64,000 bases of DNA from Streptomyces broussonetiae (lineage in GTDB: Bacteria > Actinomycetota > Actinomycetes > Streptomycetales > Streptomycetaceae), in NCBI RefSeq assembly GCF_009796285.1, contig NZ_CP047020.1:9238001-9302000 (forward strand), written 5' to 3'. Position 1 is the stretch's first letter. Each line of letters opens with the position of its first letter. The translations under genes were made by a program, and so were the position numbers. Below the pieces are notes generated by a model that worked only from the letters and a program-made list of their open reading frames with translations, was not told the DNA's origin and did not search any database. Shown here piece after piece: positions 8,449 through 17,297 of the stretch.

Positions 8449-9300
8449 TTACCGGCGGACCGCCGAGATCAGTCCGCCTGGCCCCTCCTCGAGCTGTGGC
8501 GGGGTGCTGATCGGGCGGCCGTAGGCGGCAGCACGCTCGCGCAGGGTGTGACTGCTGGCCTCCCATCCGTGCCCGGCCAGCCAGCCCACCGGGTCGTCGG
8601 GCGTCTCCGAGACCCACATGGACGCCGCCGATCCCGGCACGGCGTCCGCCCCGAAGCGCTCGATCACGCCGCGCGGGCCCAACGTCAGCCCCATTCGACT
8701 GCCTGCCGCCGACTGTGCGCTGATCCGGGCCAGCAGCAGTTCCACCGCGTCCTCGGGCAGATAGATCAGCAGTCCTTCGGCGATCCACACGGTCGGCGCC
8801 GCCGGGTCGTGACCTGCGGCGGCCAGCGCGGCCGGCCAGTCCTCACGCAGATCCACCGCGACGGTGATCCGCTCGCAGCGTGCCACGGCCCGCTCCTGGC
8901 GCAGCACCGAAGCCTTGAAGTCCAGTGGCGCGGCGGTGTCGACCTCGAACAGCCGGGTGCCCTCGGGCCAGTCCATCCGGAAGGCCCGGCTGTCCATGCC
9001 GGCGCCGAGCAGCACGACCTGCCGGACCCCGGACGCGGAGGCCTGCTGCAACAGGTCGTCGAGGAACTTCGTTCTGATGACGATGGACAACGCCAGGCCC
9101 AGCCGACGGCGTCGCTCAGCCTCGTCACCGGGCAGCGGCGGCGAGGAGGGCCCCAGGCCCCCGGCGGTGGCGAAGGCCTGTGCCAGTGGGTCGCGGAACA
9201 ACGCGTTCTCCCGCTCGGTCTCCCGCGCCCGCACCCTGGCCACCCCGACCGCCGTGGCCCACACTCCCGACGGCTGCACCCGCTCCTGCTCATCAGTCAC
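8449..9300 (-). CDS. SAM-dependent methyltransferase (leucine carboxyl methyltransferase-like family)
   Basis: The protein has 283 residues. RTKFLDDLL precedes the SAM-binding segment VVLLGAGMDSRAFRM at about residues 93-108. FEVDTAAPLDFK (about 116-128) supplies the acidic residue for the SAM ribose, and WIAEGLLIYLPEDAV (about 171-186) is the family's post-motif block. This pattern defines the large actinobacterial family of putative O- or carboxyl-methyltransferases. The ATG lies at 9298-9300, just inside a complex inverted repeat at 9312-9354. The acceptor substrate is unknown. Confidence 0.85.
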   Translation of the reverse strand: MTDEQERVQPSGVWATAVGVARVRARETERENALFRDPLAQAFATAGGLGPSSPPLPGDEAERRRRLGLALSIVIRTKFLDDLLQQASASGVRQVVLLGAGMDSRAFRMDWPEGTRLFEVDTAAPLDFKASVLRQERAVARCERITVAVDLREDWPAALAAAGHDPAAPTVWIAEGLLIYLPEDAVELLLARISAQSAAGSRMGLTLGPRGVIERFGADAVPGSAASMWVSETPDDPVGWLAGHGWEASSHTLRERAAAYGRPISTPPQLEEGPGGLISAVRR

Positions 9301-9311
9301 CGAGCCAGCCT

Positions 9312-9354
9312 AGATGATCGATACGACCGCTGAATCCCTTGGATTCGATCATCT
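9312..9354. repeat. Nested inverted repeat upstream of the methyltransferase
   Basis: AGATGATCGA (9312-9321) pairs perfectly with TCGATCATCT (9345-9354). Nested inside are GAATCC (9332-9337) and GGATTC (9341-9346), separated by CTT. The element starts 12 bases before the methyltransferase start codon, on that gene's upstream side. It could be an operator or a structured leader. Confidence 0.5.
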
Positions 9355-9432
9355 GGATCCGTCACACATCGATCATGTCGGCTCGACGAGTCGCCCACCA
9401 GCCCGTCATCGGTCCCGGATCAGAACAGGTAC

Positions 9433-10455
9433 TCATCGAGCGCCCCGTTCGGGGAGCGTCGGAAGAACCTTCTCGGCGATGTCGAGGAGAACGCTGTCGT
9501 CCGGCAGGGCTCCGGACGTGCTCCACACGGTGAAGTCGTAGTAGCCGCCGCGGTCTTTCTCGTCGAGGGCCACCGACAGCGTCCTGGCCGGCGGACCTTG
9601 TTCCACCGGTACGCCGGATCCGCCGCTCCCGAGACTGATCTGGAACTTCATGGTGTGATCGGAGGAGAAGACCGCGGGCCGGCCGAGAACGGTTTCCGTC
9701 TTGATCTCCCTCTCACCACCGATCTTCATCAGGTTCACGTACTGGGCAGTCGACAGCTCGTTGTATGTGGCCGAGAGGTTCACGGTGTATGTGTCGAACC
9801 TGACCTCGGCCTCCGGTCGGGCGACCTTCCCGTCGGTCAGGGGAGCGGTGCTGCTGGTGCCGGAAGCCGTGCTCGCTCTCTCTCCAGGTGTTCGAAGGAG
9901 TTGAGCCAGGTCGGGGCGGTTGAGCGCCTGGCACAGCTCGTCACCGGTCACCGCCCGGGGTGTCTTCGCGTAGGCCGACGGCAGTTCGTCGTGTGCACCT
10001 CCCGAACACGAGGCAGGCTGCGGTGTGCTGTCGTCGGACGGCAGCACCTTTGGGGCCAGCCACAGTGCGGCCGCGAGTGCCCCGAACACGGCCACGGCCG
10101 CGACGGCCTGGCCCCACGCGTTGGGTTCCTTCTCTGCAGTGCCCGGGCCGGGACGCTGCCCGACTTGGGCCTGGGCCTGCGTCCGGGTGGCGCCGACCGC
10201 CGCCCCGTACGTTGAGGCCGCCGCCTCGTCCGCGGAGGCTGCCGGACTCGGGTTCCGGCGTGCGCGCAGTGCCCGGACCACAGCGTGGACGCGTATCGCG
10301 GTGAACACCAGGAACACCACACCGAGACCGGCCGCGCCCCAGTCGTGGTCGCGGACTGCGAGATACATGATGCGCACGCCGAGCACGGACCCGATTGCGA
10401 TGAGCAGGGGCTCACGGACCCAGAACGGCAGCAGACGGAGCAGGAAACCGAGCAC
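9433..10455 (-). CDS. Membrane protein of unknown function (DUF6215-like)
   Basis: The protein has 340 residues. There is hydrophobic sequence at about 10-55 (two helices), a basic/alanine linker, another helix at about 115-135 (AVAAVAVFGALAAALWLAP), then an exported domain of about 200 residues with a CSGGAHDELPSAYAK segment and a later cysteine (GDELCQAL). The design, a cytoplasmic loop then a helix then an extracytoplasmic domain, resembles Streptomyces DUF6215 proteins, but that assignment is from memory of the pattern only. The GTG start at 10453-10455 has GGTGAGATC upstream. No enzymatic motif is visible. Confidence 0.65.
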   Translation of the reverse strand: MLGFLLRLLPFWVREPLLIAIGSVLGVRIMYLAVRDHDWGAAGLGVVFLVFTAIRVHAVVRALRARRNPSPAASADEAAASTYGAAVGATRTQAQAQVGQRPGPGTAEKEPNAWGQAVAAVAVFGALAAALWLAPKVLPSDDSTPQPASCSGGAHDELPSAYAKTPRAVTGDELCQALNRPDLAQLLRTPGERASTASGTSSTAPLTDGKVARPEAEVRFDTYTVNLSATYNELSTAQYVNLMKIGGEREIKTETVLGRPAVFSSDHTMKFQISLGSGGSGVPVEQGPPARTLSVALDEKDRGGYYDFTVWSTSGALPDDSVLLDIAEKVLPTLPERGAR

Positions 10456-10550
10456 CCGGTGATCTCACCAGGCCCGGATCACATCCGCCGTGGCGGAGGC
10501 CACAGTTCCGGGAGCGGTCCGGGCACGGCCGAAGCCGAACGTACGACTGT

Positions 10551-10575
10551 CAGGCAGGGGCAGCGCCCCCGCCTG
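10551..10575. terminator. Possible hairpin terminator
   Basis: CAGGCAGGGGC-AGC-GCCCCCGCCTG forms a hairpin with one small bulge. It lies 86 bases downstream of the GNAT stop on the reverse strand and upstream of the next reverse-strand gene, a fitting place for a terminator. There is no U-tract. Confidence 0.35.
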
Positions 10576-10660
10576 ATCCTGCCCGAGCACGAGGGCTGCC
10601 TGTACGGTCGTCAGCAGAGGACGACGGGTCCGCCGGCCGACCCCGTGAAGGTGGCTGGGC

Positions 10661-11149
10661 CTACGCGAGTTCCTTCCGCATCAATGTGCACATCGTTTCG
10701 TAGCGGCGCAACGAGCCATCAGGGGCTTGCTCGTCCCACGCGTCCGGTTGACGGTCGTAGGCGACGTACCCCAGTCGTTCGTACAGGGCACGTGCCCGGG
10801 AGTTCTTCTCCTCCACGGCCAGCTCGGCCTGCCCCAGACCGCGGTTCCTGATCCGCGTTTCCGCGGCTTCGACAAGGAACGTGCCGATCCCGCACGACTG
10901 CAGTGCGGGGTGGACTGCCAGCTGCCACAAAGTGCCGACGCCTTCCTTGACCTGGTAGTCGACGCCGCCCTTCGCCACGGGGATGTTGGTTGCAGGGCAG
11001 ATTGCAAGGTAGTCGACCTCACCGATCCGGGCACGTTCCAACTGCTCGGCGACGCCGACCAGGTGATGGTCAGACCCTGCCCACCCGCACGACGCCAGGT
11101 CCGCATGCACCAAGTCACGGGCTGACAGCCTCAACACCACGTTGATCAT
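10661..11149 (-). CDS. GNAT family N-acetyltransferase
   Basis: A 162-residue single-domain acetyltransferase. LWQLAVHPALQSCGIGTFLV (about residues 75-94) is motif A, with Q-S-C-G-I-G as the acetyl-CoA pyrophosphate loop, and NSRARALYERLGYVAYDRQ is motif B. The frame stays open upstream to a TTG at 11323, but ATG 11147-11149 is preferred because GGGAGG lies 8 bases before it. The substrate is unknown. Confidence 0.82.
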   Translation of the reverse strand: MINVVLRLSARDLVHADLASCGWAGSDHHLVGVAEQLERARIGEVDYLAICPATNIPVAKGGVDYQVKEGVGTLWQLAVHPALQSCGIGTFLVEAAETRIRNRGLGQAELAVEEKNSRARALYERLGYVAYDRQPDAWDEQAPDGSLRRYETMCTLMRKELA

Positions 11150-11603
11150 CTTCAGTACCTCCCACGAGCCAGCATCCGCGTCGATCAGCACGGGGCGCAA
11201 AGCCGTTTCCGCAGCCCGCCCCGGCTCGCCCGCCCAGTGCGGCCAGGTCAGTGCTCTGAGCGGACTTGACCTCGTGGCTGTCGGTGCGTCGATCGGTCCT
11301 TTCTCCTTGCTGGGAAGCGCCAATCTGGACGCCTACCTCCTCGCCCTGCACACGGACAGTCCGGATCCCGTGACGGCTTGGCTTGCCGCACTGGCCAAGA
11401 CGCGGCTGATCGGCCCGCCCACGATCCCGGAAACGCCGCCGCCCACCACCTTTCCGGCGGATCGCTCGCCGGCTGGTTCGACGCTGTCCTCCACACGCAA
11501 GAGGTCACCCCGGTCCGCTTTCTCTCCCGGCCGAAGAGCCGACTCCCGGGACGCCGTCCCCGGCAGGACCTCAGCGCGAGCGTGCCGGATGCGCAGCGAA
11601 CAA
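11150..11603. other. Gene-free stretch
   Basis: No gene is supported here. The plus strand reads GSANLDAYLLALHTDS and TAWLAALAKTRLIGPP, which has some protein-like composition but no start with a ribosome site, no recognised family and no proper end. It may be a gene remnant. Confidence 0.4.
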
Positions 11604-11636
11604 GGCCCGCCCCGCTGGTGGGAGCCGGGGCGGGCC
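11604..11636 (-). terminator. Hairpin terminator downstream of the chaplin gene
   Basis: GGCCCGCCCCG (11604-11614) and CGGGGCGGGCC (11626-11636) form a perfect 11-bp stem with an 11-base loop, about 150 bases past the chaplin stop codon in the direction of its transcription. Confidence 0.55.
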
Positions 11637-11783
11637 GGTGGTCGCAGGGCCGGCCGTGTCCGGAGCCGCCGAATGCCGCGTTGTCGGCCTGGAGGCGCTG
11701 CGCCTCCGGCGCGCGACAGCCGGCGAGGCCTCTCGTCGACGTACACGCGACACGGACTCACGGGTGGTCCGCCCGCTGCTCTC

Positions 11784-12479
11784 TCAGCGTGCCGTCGGTA
11801 CGCGGAAGCGGCGGTACAGCACCGTTCCGCCAAGGAGTGCCGTACCACTCGCGGCAACGGCCGTCCAGATCCCGTCGGCGCCGGTCTCGGCGAGCGAGTT
11901 CTTCGTCCACTCAGGCGTGATCGCATGCGTCGTCCTGGGCATGGAACGCGGCTTGTGCGGCGTCGGCTTGACCGGCGGTACGGAGCGGGCCGGCGGTGTG
12001 GTCCGAGCGGGCGGCTCGGGTGCAGTACGGGCGGGCTCGCTGGGACGGGCGTCCGGGGAGTTCACGGACTCATTGCCGAAGACGGGATTCCCCACGCCGA
12101 CCACGTTGACCGTGTTGCCGCTCACGTTCAGCGGCAGATCGATCGGCAGCTGGAGGTCGTTGCCGGAAACGACACCCGGCGAGTCCTGTGTCCTGCCGAC
12201 GGCCGTGGCCTGGCCCGTCGCCCCGGCCCGGTCCTTGGCTCCTGCGTTGGTGCAGCTGTTGCCCATGGCGGGATTGAGGAGCCCGGCCACGTCGACTGTG
12301 TTGCCGCAGATGTTCACCGGGACGTGCACCGGCAGTTGGACCGTATTGCCGGAGATCAGCCCTGGTGAGCCGACCGCGGAGCCGTCTGCCGCAGAGTCCG
12401 CGTGCACCGGCCCCGCCACAGCCATCGCGCCCGAGGCGACGAAGAGGGTGACCACACCGGTGCGGGTGACCCGATTCAT
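11784..12479 (-). CDS. Long chaplin with two chaplin domains and an LAETG sortase signal
   Basis: A 231-residue cell-wall-anchored surface protein. It has a signal peptide (1-28), chaplin domain 1 at about 36-80 with the two usual cysteines (C58, C76), and chaplin domain 2 at about 97-141, where the matching positions are both serine (S120, S138). A Pro/Thr-rich spacer follows, then LAETG at about 196-200, a hydrophobic helix and a basic tail. Long chaplins are attached to peptidoglycan by sortase and help coat aerial hyphae with an amyloid-like hydrophobic layer. The start is ATG 12477-12479 behind GGAAGGCAGGA rather than the upstream in-frame codon at 12548. Confidence 0.9.
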   Translation of the reverse strand: MNRVTRTGVVTLFVASGAMAVAGPVHADSAADGSAVGSPGLISGNTVQLPVHVPVNICGNTVDVAGLLNPAMGNSCTNAGAKDRAGATGQATAVGRTQDSPGVVSGNDLQLPIDLPLNVSGNTVNVVGVGNPVFGNESVNSPDARPSEPARTAPEPPARTTPPARSVPPVKPTPHKPRSMPRTTHAITPEWTKNSLAETGADGIWTAVAASGTALLGGTVLYRRFRVPTAR

Positions 12480-12544
12480 AGAATCCTGCCTTCCAGAAGT
12501 GACTGCGGGTACTCGCCCGCACCACGTGAAACATTTGTGAAACT

Positions 12545-12557
12545 CCATAAGTTATGG
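12545..12557. promoter_or_regulatory. Small palindrome in the AT-rich chaplin promoter region
   Basis: CCATAA-G-TTATGG is a perfect inverted repeat 66 bases upstream of the chaplin start. It lies in the only AT-rich part of this neighbourhood (about 12520-12600). It may be an operator of a developmental regulator. No -10/-35 pair can be assigned with confidence. Confidence 0.35.
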
Positions 12558-12699
12558 CTTGTCGCCTGTATCGCCTGAATAGACGCATATCTGTGCGCGG
12601 TTCGGGTGCATCGCAGAGAGAACCTCGTGCCGGGTGACGCTGGTGGGGTCCGAGCTGTGGCCGACAGGGCAGACGGTGCCCGATGCGGCTCTGGTACCA

Positions 12700-13035
12700 A
12701 GTCCCAAGCGTCCCAGGAGAGTGGAGGCGCCGCGGCGGAGCTGGCTGGTCGCCCAGCACGCCGACCGGCAACTCGACGTTCAGCGACGGGCTCTCCAGTT
12801 GGTGCAGCCGACAGTGGCGGCCGGGTGGGCCAGCCCGCGCGAGCCGGCCTTTCTGCGCGACCGCACGCTGGTCAATGAGGGCCGCAAGCAGGTCTACGGC
12901 ACTCAGATCGCCGGTGTGAGAGACGGATCACCGGTTCCGTGGTCCTGCGAAGAGCCCGAGCGCATGGACGAGCCTCGCGCCGAAGTCGGCATCGAGCCCT
13001 TCGGCACATACGTCGCCAAGTTCGCGATGGCCTGA
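12700..13035 (+). pseudogene. DUF6624-like protein, N-terminally decayed
   Basis: From about 12742 the forward strand reads WLVAQHADRQLDVQRRALQL, then AFLRDRTLVNEGRKQVYGTQ and AEVGIEPFGTYVAKFAMA, ending at TGA 13035. This matches the actinobacterial DUF6624 pattern (HAD...QRRAL...YLxDR...GxxQxYGTQ). The expected upstream GxxGAxAAWL part appears in another frame (SGGAAAE), so a frameshift lies at about 12741 and the N-terminus is unrecognisable. It is probably not functional. Confidence 0.5.
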
Positions 13036-13264
13036 CGCCCCGTTGTCAGAGCGGACGGCAAGTGCCTTCCACTCTCCCTGTTCATCGCGTCTGGCCTGGT
13101 TCACGTCCGCCCGCAGCGTATGTCGATGCGTTTCGACAGCGGTCGACGATCAGCACGCTCGCAGATGGTCACGGCAAATGACGGCACTGTCGACAGTAAG
13201 CAGGTTCGCGCTCATCAGGAGGCGACCAGCACCTCCGTGGAATCAGGCACGGTAATCTCGGGCC

Positions 13265-14041
13265 ATGCCCGAGATGTCAGTGGCGCACTTCTACGACGAA
13301 CTGGCCGACGACTACCATCTGATCTACTCGGACTGGGACGCGAGCATCCGCCGACAGGGGAACGCCCTGGATGCCCTGATCGGCCAGGACCGTGCAGCGG
13401 TGCTTGACTGTTCCTGTGGCATCGGTACCCAGGCCATCGGCCTGGCACTGCGCGGACACCGCGTCACCGGGACCGACCTCAGCCCCCGTGCCGCCGCCCG
13501 CGCTAGCCGTGAAGGCGCCCGCAGGGGCCTGAGCCTGCGGACGGCCGCCGCCGACATGCGGCGCCTCCCGTTTCCCGATGCGCGGTTCGACACCGTCGTG
13601 TGCGCCGACAATGCGCTACCTCATCTGCTGACGGAGCAGGATGTGCTCGCCGCGCTGGCCGAGATGCGCCGCGTGCTGCGTGCCGCCGGCCTGCTGCTGG
13701 TCAGCACACGTCCCTATGACGACCTGGTGCGCGACCGCCCGGTTTCGACGCCTCCGCAAGTCCACCGGGTCGCCGACCGTGTCGGCGGCGGGGAACGAAC
13801 CGTCACCTTCCAGCTCTGGCACTGGCACGACGACGGCGAGCACTACGACTTCGAGCTCTTCCAACTTCTTCCGGCAGGCGGAGAGTGGCGCGTGAAGGTC
13901 CACCGGACCACCTTCTGGGCGCTCGGCCAGGACCGACTGGCCGGCCTCGCAGCCGAGGCCGGATTTGTCGACCCCAGGTGGCGGATGCCGCAGGAGACGG
14001 GCTTCTTCCAGCCGTTGCTTGTGGCCCGCGCCGGTGGGTAG
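13265..14041 (+). CDS. Class I SAM-dependent methyltransferase
   Basis: A 258-residue protein. FYDELADDYHLIYSDWD opens it, motif I VLDCSCGIGTQAIGLA is at about residues 45-60, motif II GTDLSP at about 68-74, and DTVVCADNALPHL is the motif IV block. The N-terminus and the C-terminal beta region resemble glycine/sarcosine-type N-methyltransferase relatives, but the substrate is not determined. TAATCT lies just upstream of the ATG with no ribosome site, so a leaderless transcript is possible. It stands alone, with an IS fragment downstream. Confidence 0.85.
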   Translation: MPEMSVAHFYDELADDYHLIYSDWDASIRRQGNALDALIGQDRAAVLDCSCGIGTQAIGLALRGHRVTGTDLSPRAAARASREGARRGLSLRTAAADMRRLPFPDARFDTVVCADNALPHLLTEQDVLAALAEMRRVLRAAGLLLVSTRPYDDLVRDRPVSTPPQVHRVADRVGGGERTVTFQLWHWHDDGEHYDFELFQLLPAGGEWRVKVHRTTFWALGQDRLAGLAAEAGFVDPRWRMPQETGFFQPLLVARAGG

Positions 14042-14092
14042 GTGATTCCACCGCCAGGAGTGGGATGGCAGGTGTCGGCCGACCTTGGCGGG

Positions 14093-14219
14093 TCATCGGC
14101 CCGTCGGCGCGGGCGCCGGCGAGCGGTAGGAATCGGTGCCGGTCTCGATGATCGTGCCGTTGGAAGTGAGGCCGTCGACGATGGCCGCGCAGCGCCGGGG
14201 GTCGGTGACCGTCCTGGTC
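14093..14219 (-). mobile_element. IS21-family helper (IstB-like) remnant, C-terminal end
   Basis: The reverse strand reads TRTVTDPRRCAAIVDGLT, then SNGTIIETGTDSYRS, followed by a stop. This is the closing segment of IstB-type ATP-binding transposition helpers (DRLT...IIETGTDSYRL). Only about 42 residues survive, with no ATPase domain, no partner transposase and no terminal repeats seen. The rest of 14042-14477 shows nothing. Confidence 0.6.
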
Positions 14220-14477
14220 CGGCCATCTGGAGCGCCGGTTGTTCCTCATGGAGAGTGCGAACCGCGATCTGGCGGCTTCAGGGGTCTGGCCGTCTCTTTG
14301 ATCGTCTCGCTGACAGCATGGTTTCTCGGGCGCAACCTTCATACGGCAGGTGCGAGAAGGGTGCGCCGGCTGGTGGAATCTCGTCCGAGGGTGATCGAGG
14401 GCCGGACGGTGCCCACGATGAGCAGCGAGGTCCGGCTCTGACACATGATGGTCACCCGAATCACCAGGGCCGGCGGG

Positions 14478-15386
14478 TCAGGTTTCCTCCAGCGCTGCTG
14501 CCTGTTCCTGAAGGGCCTGTATCAGTGTGCTGACCTGGGCGTGGTTGCGGCGGAGGAGCGTGGCAACGCCGATGTGCCGGGTCGGAGTCGGCGGTGTGAT
14601 CGGGACGGTGCGCAATCCTGACACTTGCGGGGTCTGCGCGATGGAGGGGATCAGCGAGATTCCCGTGCCCGCAGCGACGAGCGAGCGGGCGAAGAAGTAG
14701 TCCGTTGTCGTGCCGCGCACCTCCGGGGCGAATCCGGCACGTTCGGCGTAGCGGCGCAGGTACGTCTCGGTCTTGCGGCAGCCGAGTACCCAGGGCTCGG
14801 CGGCCAGCTCGGCGATGTCGATCGTCTCGCGGTCGGCCAGAGGATGGGCGTCGGGCAGGACGACATACAGGGGGTCTTCCATGAGCCCAGTCCACGCCAG
14901 GCTGGAACTCGGGCCCTGCCGACCGGGCAGCGGGCCGTCGAAGTGGTAGGCGAGGGCGAGGTCCACGGCGCCCTGGCGGACCAGTGGCAGGCTGTCTTCG
15001 GGCTCGGTCTCCCTGACGTGGACCACGGTCTCGGGATGGGTGGCGGTGAGGCGGGCGAGTGCGCCGGGTAGCAGGAGCCTGCCGCCGCTGGTGAAGGTGG
15101 CGACAGTGAGCTGGGTGCGGCCGCTGCCGAGCCGGTCGACCTGCTGTCTGGCGTGTTCGAGTTCCGCGGCGACCGACTCGGCGGCCCCGACCATGATCCG
15201 GCCGGCCGGGGTGAGCGTGACTCCGCGCGTGCTACGCACCACGACCTGGGCGCCGACGCTGCGCTCCAGTGCGGCGACGTGCTGGGACACGGCCGAGGGG
15301 GTGAGGTGGAGGACTGCCGCCGCCTGGTTGAAGCTGCCCAGCTCCGCCACCGCTCGCAGGACACGCAACCGCTGCACATCGATCAA
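14478..15386 (-). CDS. LysR family transcriptional regulator
   Basis: A 302-residue protein. The N-terminal helix-turn-helix is RLRVLRAVAELGSFNQAAAV with LTPSAVSQHVAALERSVG (residues 5-45). A linker helix and a two-lobed periplasmic-binding-type effector domain (about 90-295) follow. The TTG start at 15384-15386 is preferred because AAGGA lies 6 bases upstream and the usual IDVQRLRVL opening follows. It is divergent from the epimerase/aldo-keto reductase pair and probably controls it through the T-rich/A-rich inverted repeat between them. Confidence 0.9.
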   Translation of the reverse strand: MIDVQRLRVLRAVAELGSFNQAAAVLHLTPSAVSQHVAALERSVGAQVVVRSTRGVTLTPAGRIMVGAAESVAAELEHARQQVDRLGSGRTQLTVATFTSGGRLLLPGALARLTATHPETVVHVRETEPEDSLPLVRQGAVDLALAYHFDGPLPGRQGPSSSLAWTGLMEDPLYVVLPDAHPLADRETIDIAELAAEPWVLGCRKTETYLRRYAERAGFAPEVRGTTTDYFFARSLVAAGTGISLIPSIAQTPQVSGLRTVPITPPTPTRHIGVATLLRRNHAQVSTLIQALQEQAAALEET

Positions 15387-15394
15387 CAGTAATC

Positions 15395-15414
15395 CTTAAT
15401 ACGTTTCCAGTAAG
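15395..15414. promoter_or_regulatory. Candidate LysR binding site
   Basis: CTTA (15395-15398), 12 bases, TAAG (15411-15414) forms an inverted repeat in the 70-base gap between the LysR gene and the epimerase gene. The size matches a T-N11-A LysR recognition element. It also overlaps the ribosome site of the LysR gene. Confidence 0.4.
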
Positions 15415-15456
15415 CAGGCACTTCTGCTGGTGACGGTAGATGTCCAGGATGGGTCC

Positions 15457-16398
15457 ATGCAAAAGATCAGCGTCATCGGCGGAAGCCGGTACTTCGGAAA
15501 GCTCCTGGTCGAGCGTCTGGTGTCGGCCGGCCACCAGGTCACGGTGATCAATCGCGGCTCCACCCCGCCGCCTGCCGGGGCCGAGCACCTCGTCGTCGAC
15601 CGCAACGACGAGTCCGCCCTGATCGCTGCCCTCGGCTCCCGCACCTTCGACGTGGTCGTCGACCAGATCTGCTACACCCCGGTGCAGGCCGCCATCGCCG
15701 CCCGCGTCTTCAGCGGCCGCACCCGACGCTACGTCATGACCTCCACCATCGAGGTCTACGACCCGGCGACCGCCGAACTGCCGACCGTCCCGCCCGGCAC
15801 TCCGGTGCCGGAGGAGGCCGTGGACGCGTCCACGTGGCAGGTGGCCATGGACCTGCCGTGGCACGACGCGGCGTACCTGCAGGCGCACTACGCCGAAGGC
15901 AAGCGCCAGGCGGAAGCCGTCTTCGCCCGACATCAGGGGTTCGGTTTCGCCGCCGTGCGCAGCGCCCACGTGCTCGGTGGCGGTGCGGCGGAGTTCACCG
16001 GCCGACTGGCGCACTACGTCGAGCACGTCACCCGGGGCACGCAGATCACGGTGCATGCCGAGGCTCTGCCCACGGTCTTCATCCACTACGAGGAGCTGGC
16101 GGACCTGTTGCTGTGGGTGGCCACGCTCACCGACGTCACCGGCCCGATCAACGCCTGCTCCGACGGTCCGCTCGACGTCCACGACCTGGGTGCCGTCATC
16201 GCCGCACAGGCCGGCAGGAAGGCCATGTACGTAAGCGCCGCCGAGGGCGAGCCTGCCTCGCCGTTCTCCTTCGACCGCCACTACGTCATGAGCAACGCCC
16301 GCGCCAAAGAACTGGGCTTCTCCTTCTCCCACACCACCAGCTGGCTCCCCGGTGCCGTGGCCGAAGCCCTCGCCGCATCCGCCGCCCCCACCGCCTGA
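15457..16398 (+). CDS. NAD-dependent epimerase/dehydratase family protein
   Basis: A 313-residue extended short-chain dehydrogenase. SVIGGSRYFGKLLVERLV at residues 4-21 is the nucleotide-binding G-x-x-x-x-G loop. VTVINRGSTPPPAGAEHLVV covers the second strand, and a serine/threonine-rich strand (RRYVMTSTIEVYDP) carries the active-site tyrosine region. ATG 15457 (behind GGATGGG) is preferred to GTG 15430, because the fold begins directly after it. The stop overlaps the ribosome site of the next gene, so the two are co-translated. The sugar or other substrate is unknown. Confidence 0.8.
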   Translation: MQKISVIGGSRYFGKLLVERLVSAGHQVTVINRGSTPPPAGAEHLVVDRNDESALIAALGSRTFDVVVDQICYTPVQAAIAARVFSGRTRRYVMTSTIEVYDPATAELPTVPPGTPVPEEAVDASTWQVAMDLPWHDAAYLQAHYAEGKRQAEAVFARHQGFGFAAVRSAHVLGGGAAEFTGRLAHYVEHVTRGTQITVHAEALPTVFIHYEELADLLLWVATLTDVTGPINACSDGPLDVHDLGAVIAAQAGRKAMYVSAAEGEPASPFSFDRHYVMSNARAKELGFSFSHTTSWLPGAVAEALAASAAPTA

Positions 16399-16412
16399 GG
16401 AGCAGACACACC

Positions 16413-17297
16413 ATGCAGTACCGCACCATCGCAAACACCACTGTCAGCGCCTTCGGCCTGGGCGCCATGCCGCTGTCCATCGAGCACCGCCCGGACGAAC
16501 AGCAAGCCATCGCCACCATCCACGCCGCCCTGGACGCCGGGGTCACGCTCATCGACACCGCCGACAGCTACCACTGGCACGCCGGCGAAGCCGGTCACAA
16601 CGAACTCCTCATCGCCCGCGCCCTGGCCCGCTACGGCGGCGACACCTCCCACCTCCTCGTCGCCACCAAGGGAGGCCGTGGCCGTCCCGGCGACGGCAGC
16701 TGGACCGTCACCGCCACCCCTGCCCACCTCAAGCGTGCCGCCGAAGCCTCCCTGCAGCGCCTGGGCGTCGAGGCCATCGGCCTGTACCAGCTGCACAAGC
16801 CGGACCCGGATGTGCCCTGGGCGGAGTCCGTCGGCGCACTGCGCGAACTGCTCGACGCCGGAACCATCCGCGCCGCCGGGATCTCCAACGTCACCACCGG
16901 CCAGATCCGCGAGGCGCATGCGATCCTCGGCGACGGTCTCGTCTCCGTACAGAACCAGTACTCCCCTGCAGTGCGCGACAGTGAGCCCGAACTGCGGCTG
17001 AGTACGCAGCTCGGGCTGGCCTTCCTGCCCTGGAGCCCACTGGGCGGTATCTCCCGAAGCTCCCTTGAGGAACCCTCCGGTCCGACTGCTGCGAGCACCG
17101 CCTTCCACCGCATCGCGGCCGAGCACGGCGTCAGCCCCCAGCAAATCGCCCTGGCCTGGCTCCTGACCCGCTCCCCGGCGGTGATCCCGGTGCCGGGCGC
17201 CAGCCGCCCGGCATCGATCCAGGACTCTGCCAAGGCGGCGGAGCTCGAGCTGAGTGAGGCGGAGCAGACGCAGTTGGAAGACACACTGCTCCGCTGA
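16413..17297 (+). CDS. Aldo/keto reductase
   Basis: A 294-residue TIM-barrel NADPH oxidoreductase. The catalytic tetrad is visible: Asp and Tyr in DTADSYHWH (about residues 49-57), Lys in VATKGG (about 86) and His in YQLHKPDP (about 128). AAGISNV and the C-terminal IPVPGASRP loop bind NADPH. The GAGGAG ribosome site overlaps the stop of the epimerase gene, so the pair forms an operon under the divergent LysR regulator. A role in reducing a carbonyl product of the epimerase is inferred only. Confidence 0.9.
   Translation: MQYRTIANTTVSAFGLGAMPLSIEHRPDEQQAIATIHAALDAGVTLIDTADSYHWHAGEAGHNELLIARALARYGGDTSHLLVATKGGRGRPGDGSWTVTATPAHLKRAAEASLQRLGVEAIGLYQLHKPDPDVPWAESVGALRELLDAGTIRAAGISNVTTGQIREAHAILGDGLVSVQNQYSPAVRDSEPELRLSTQLGLAFLPWSPLGGISRSSLEEPSGPTAASTAFHRIAAEHGVSPQQIALAWLLTRSPAVIPVPGASRPASIQDSAKAAELELSEAEQTQLEDTLLR

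Noticed and set aside
11784..12548. Upstream start for the chaplin at 12548
   Set aside because: It would place 23 residues (with cysteines) before the signal peptide; ATG 12479 has a proper ribosome site.
15232..16434. 400-codon reverse frame over the epimerase gene
   Set aside because: Antisense to a gene with an intact Rossmann motif; no domain can be read in it.
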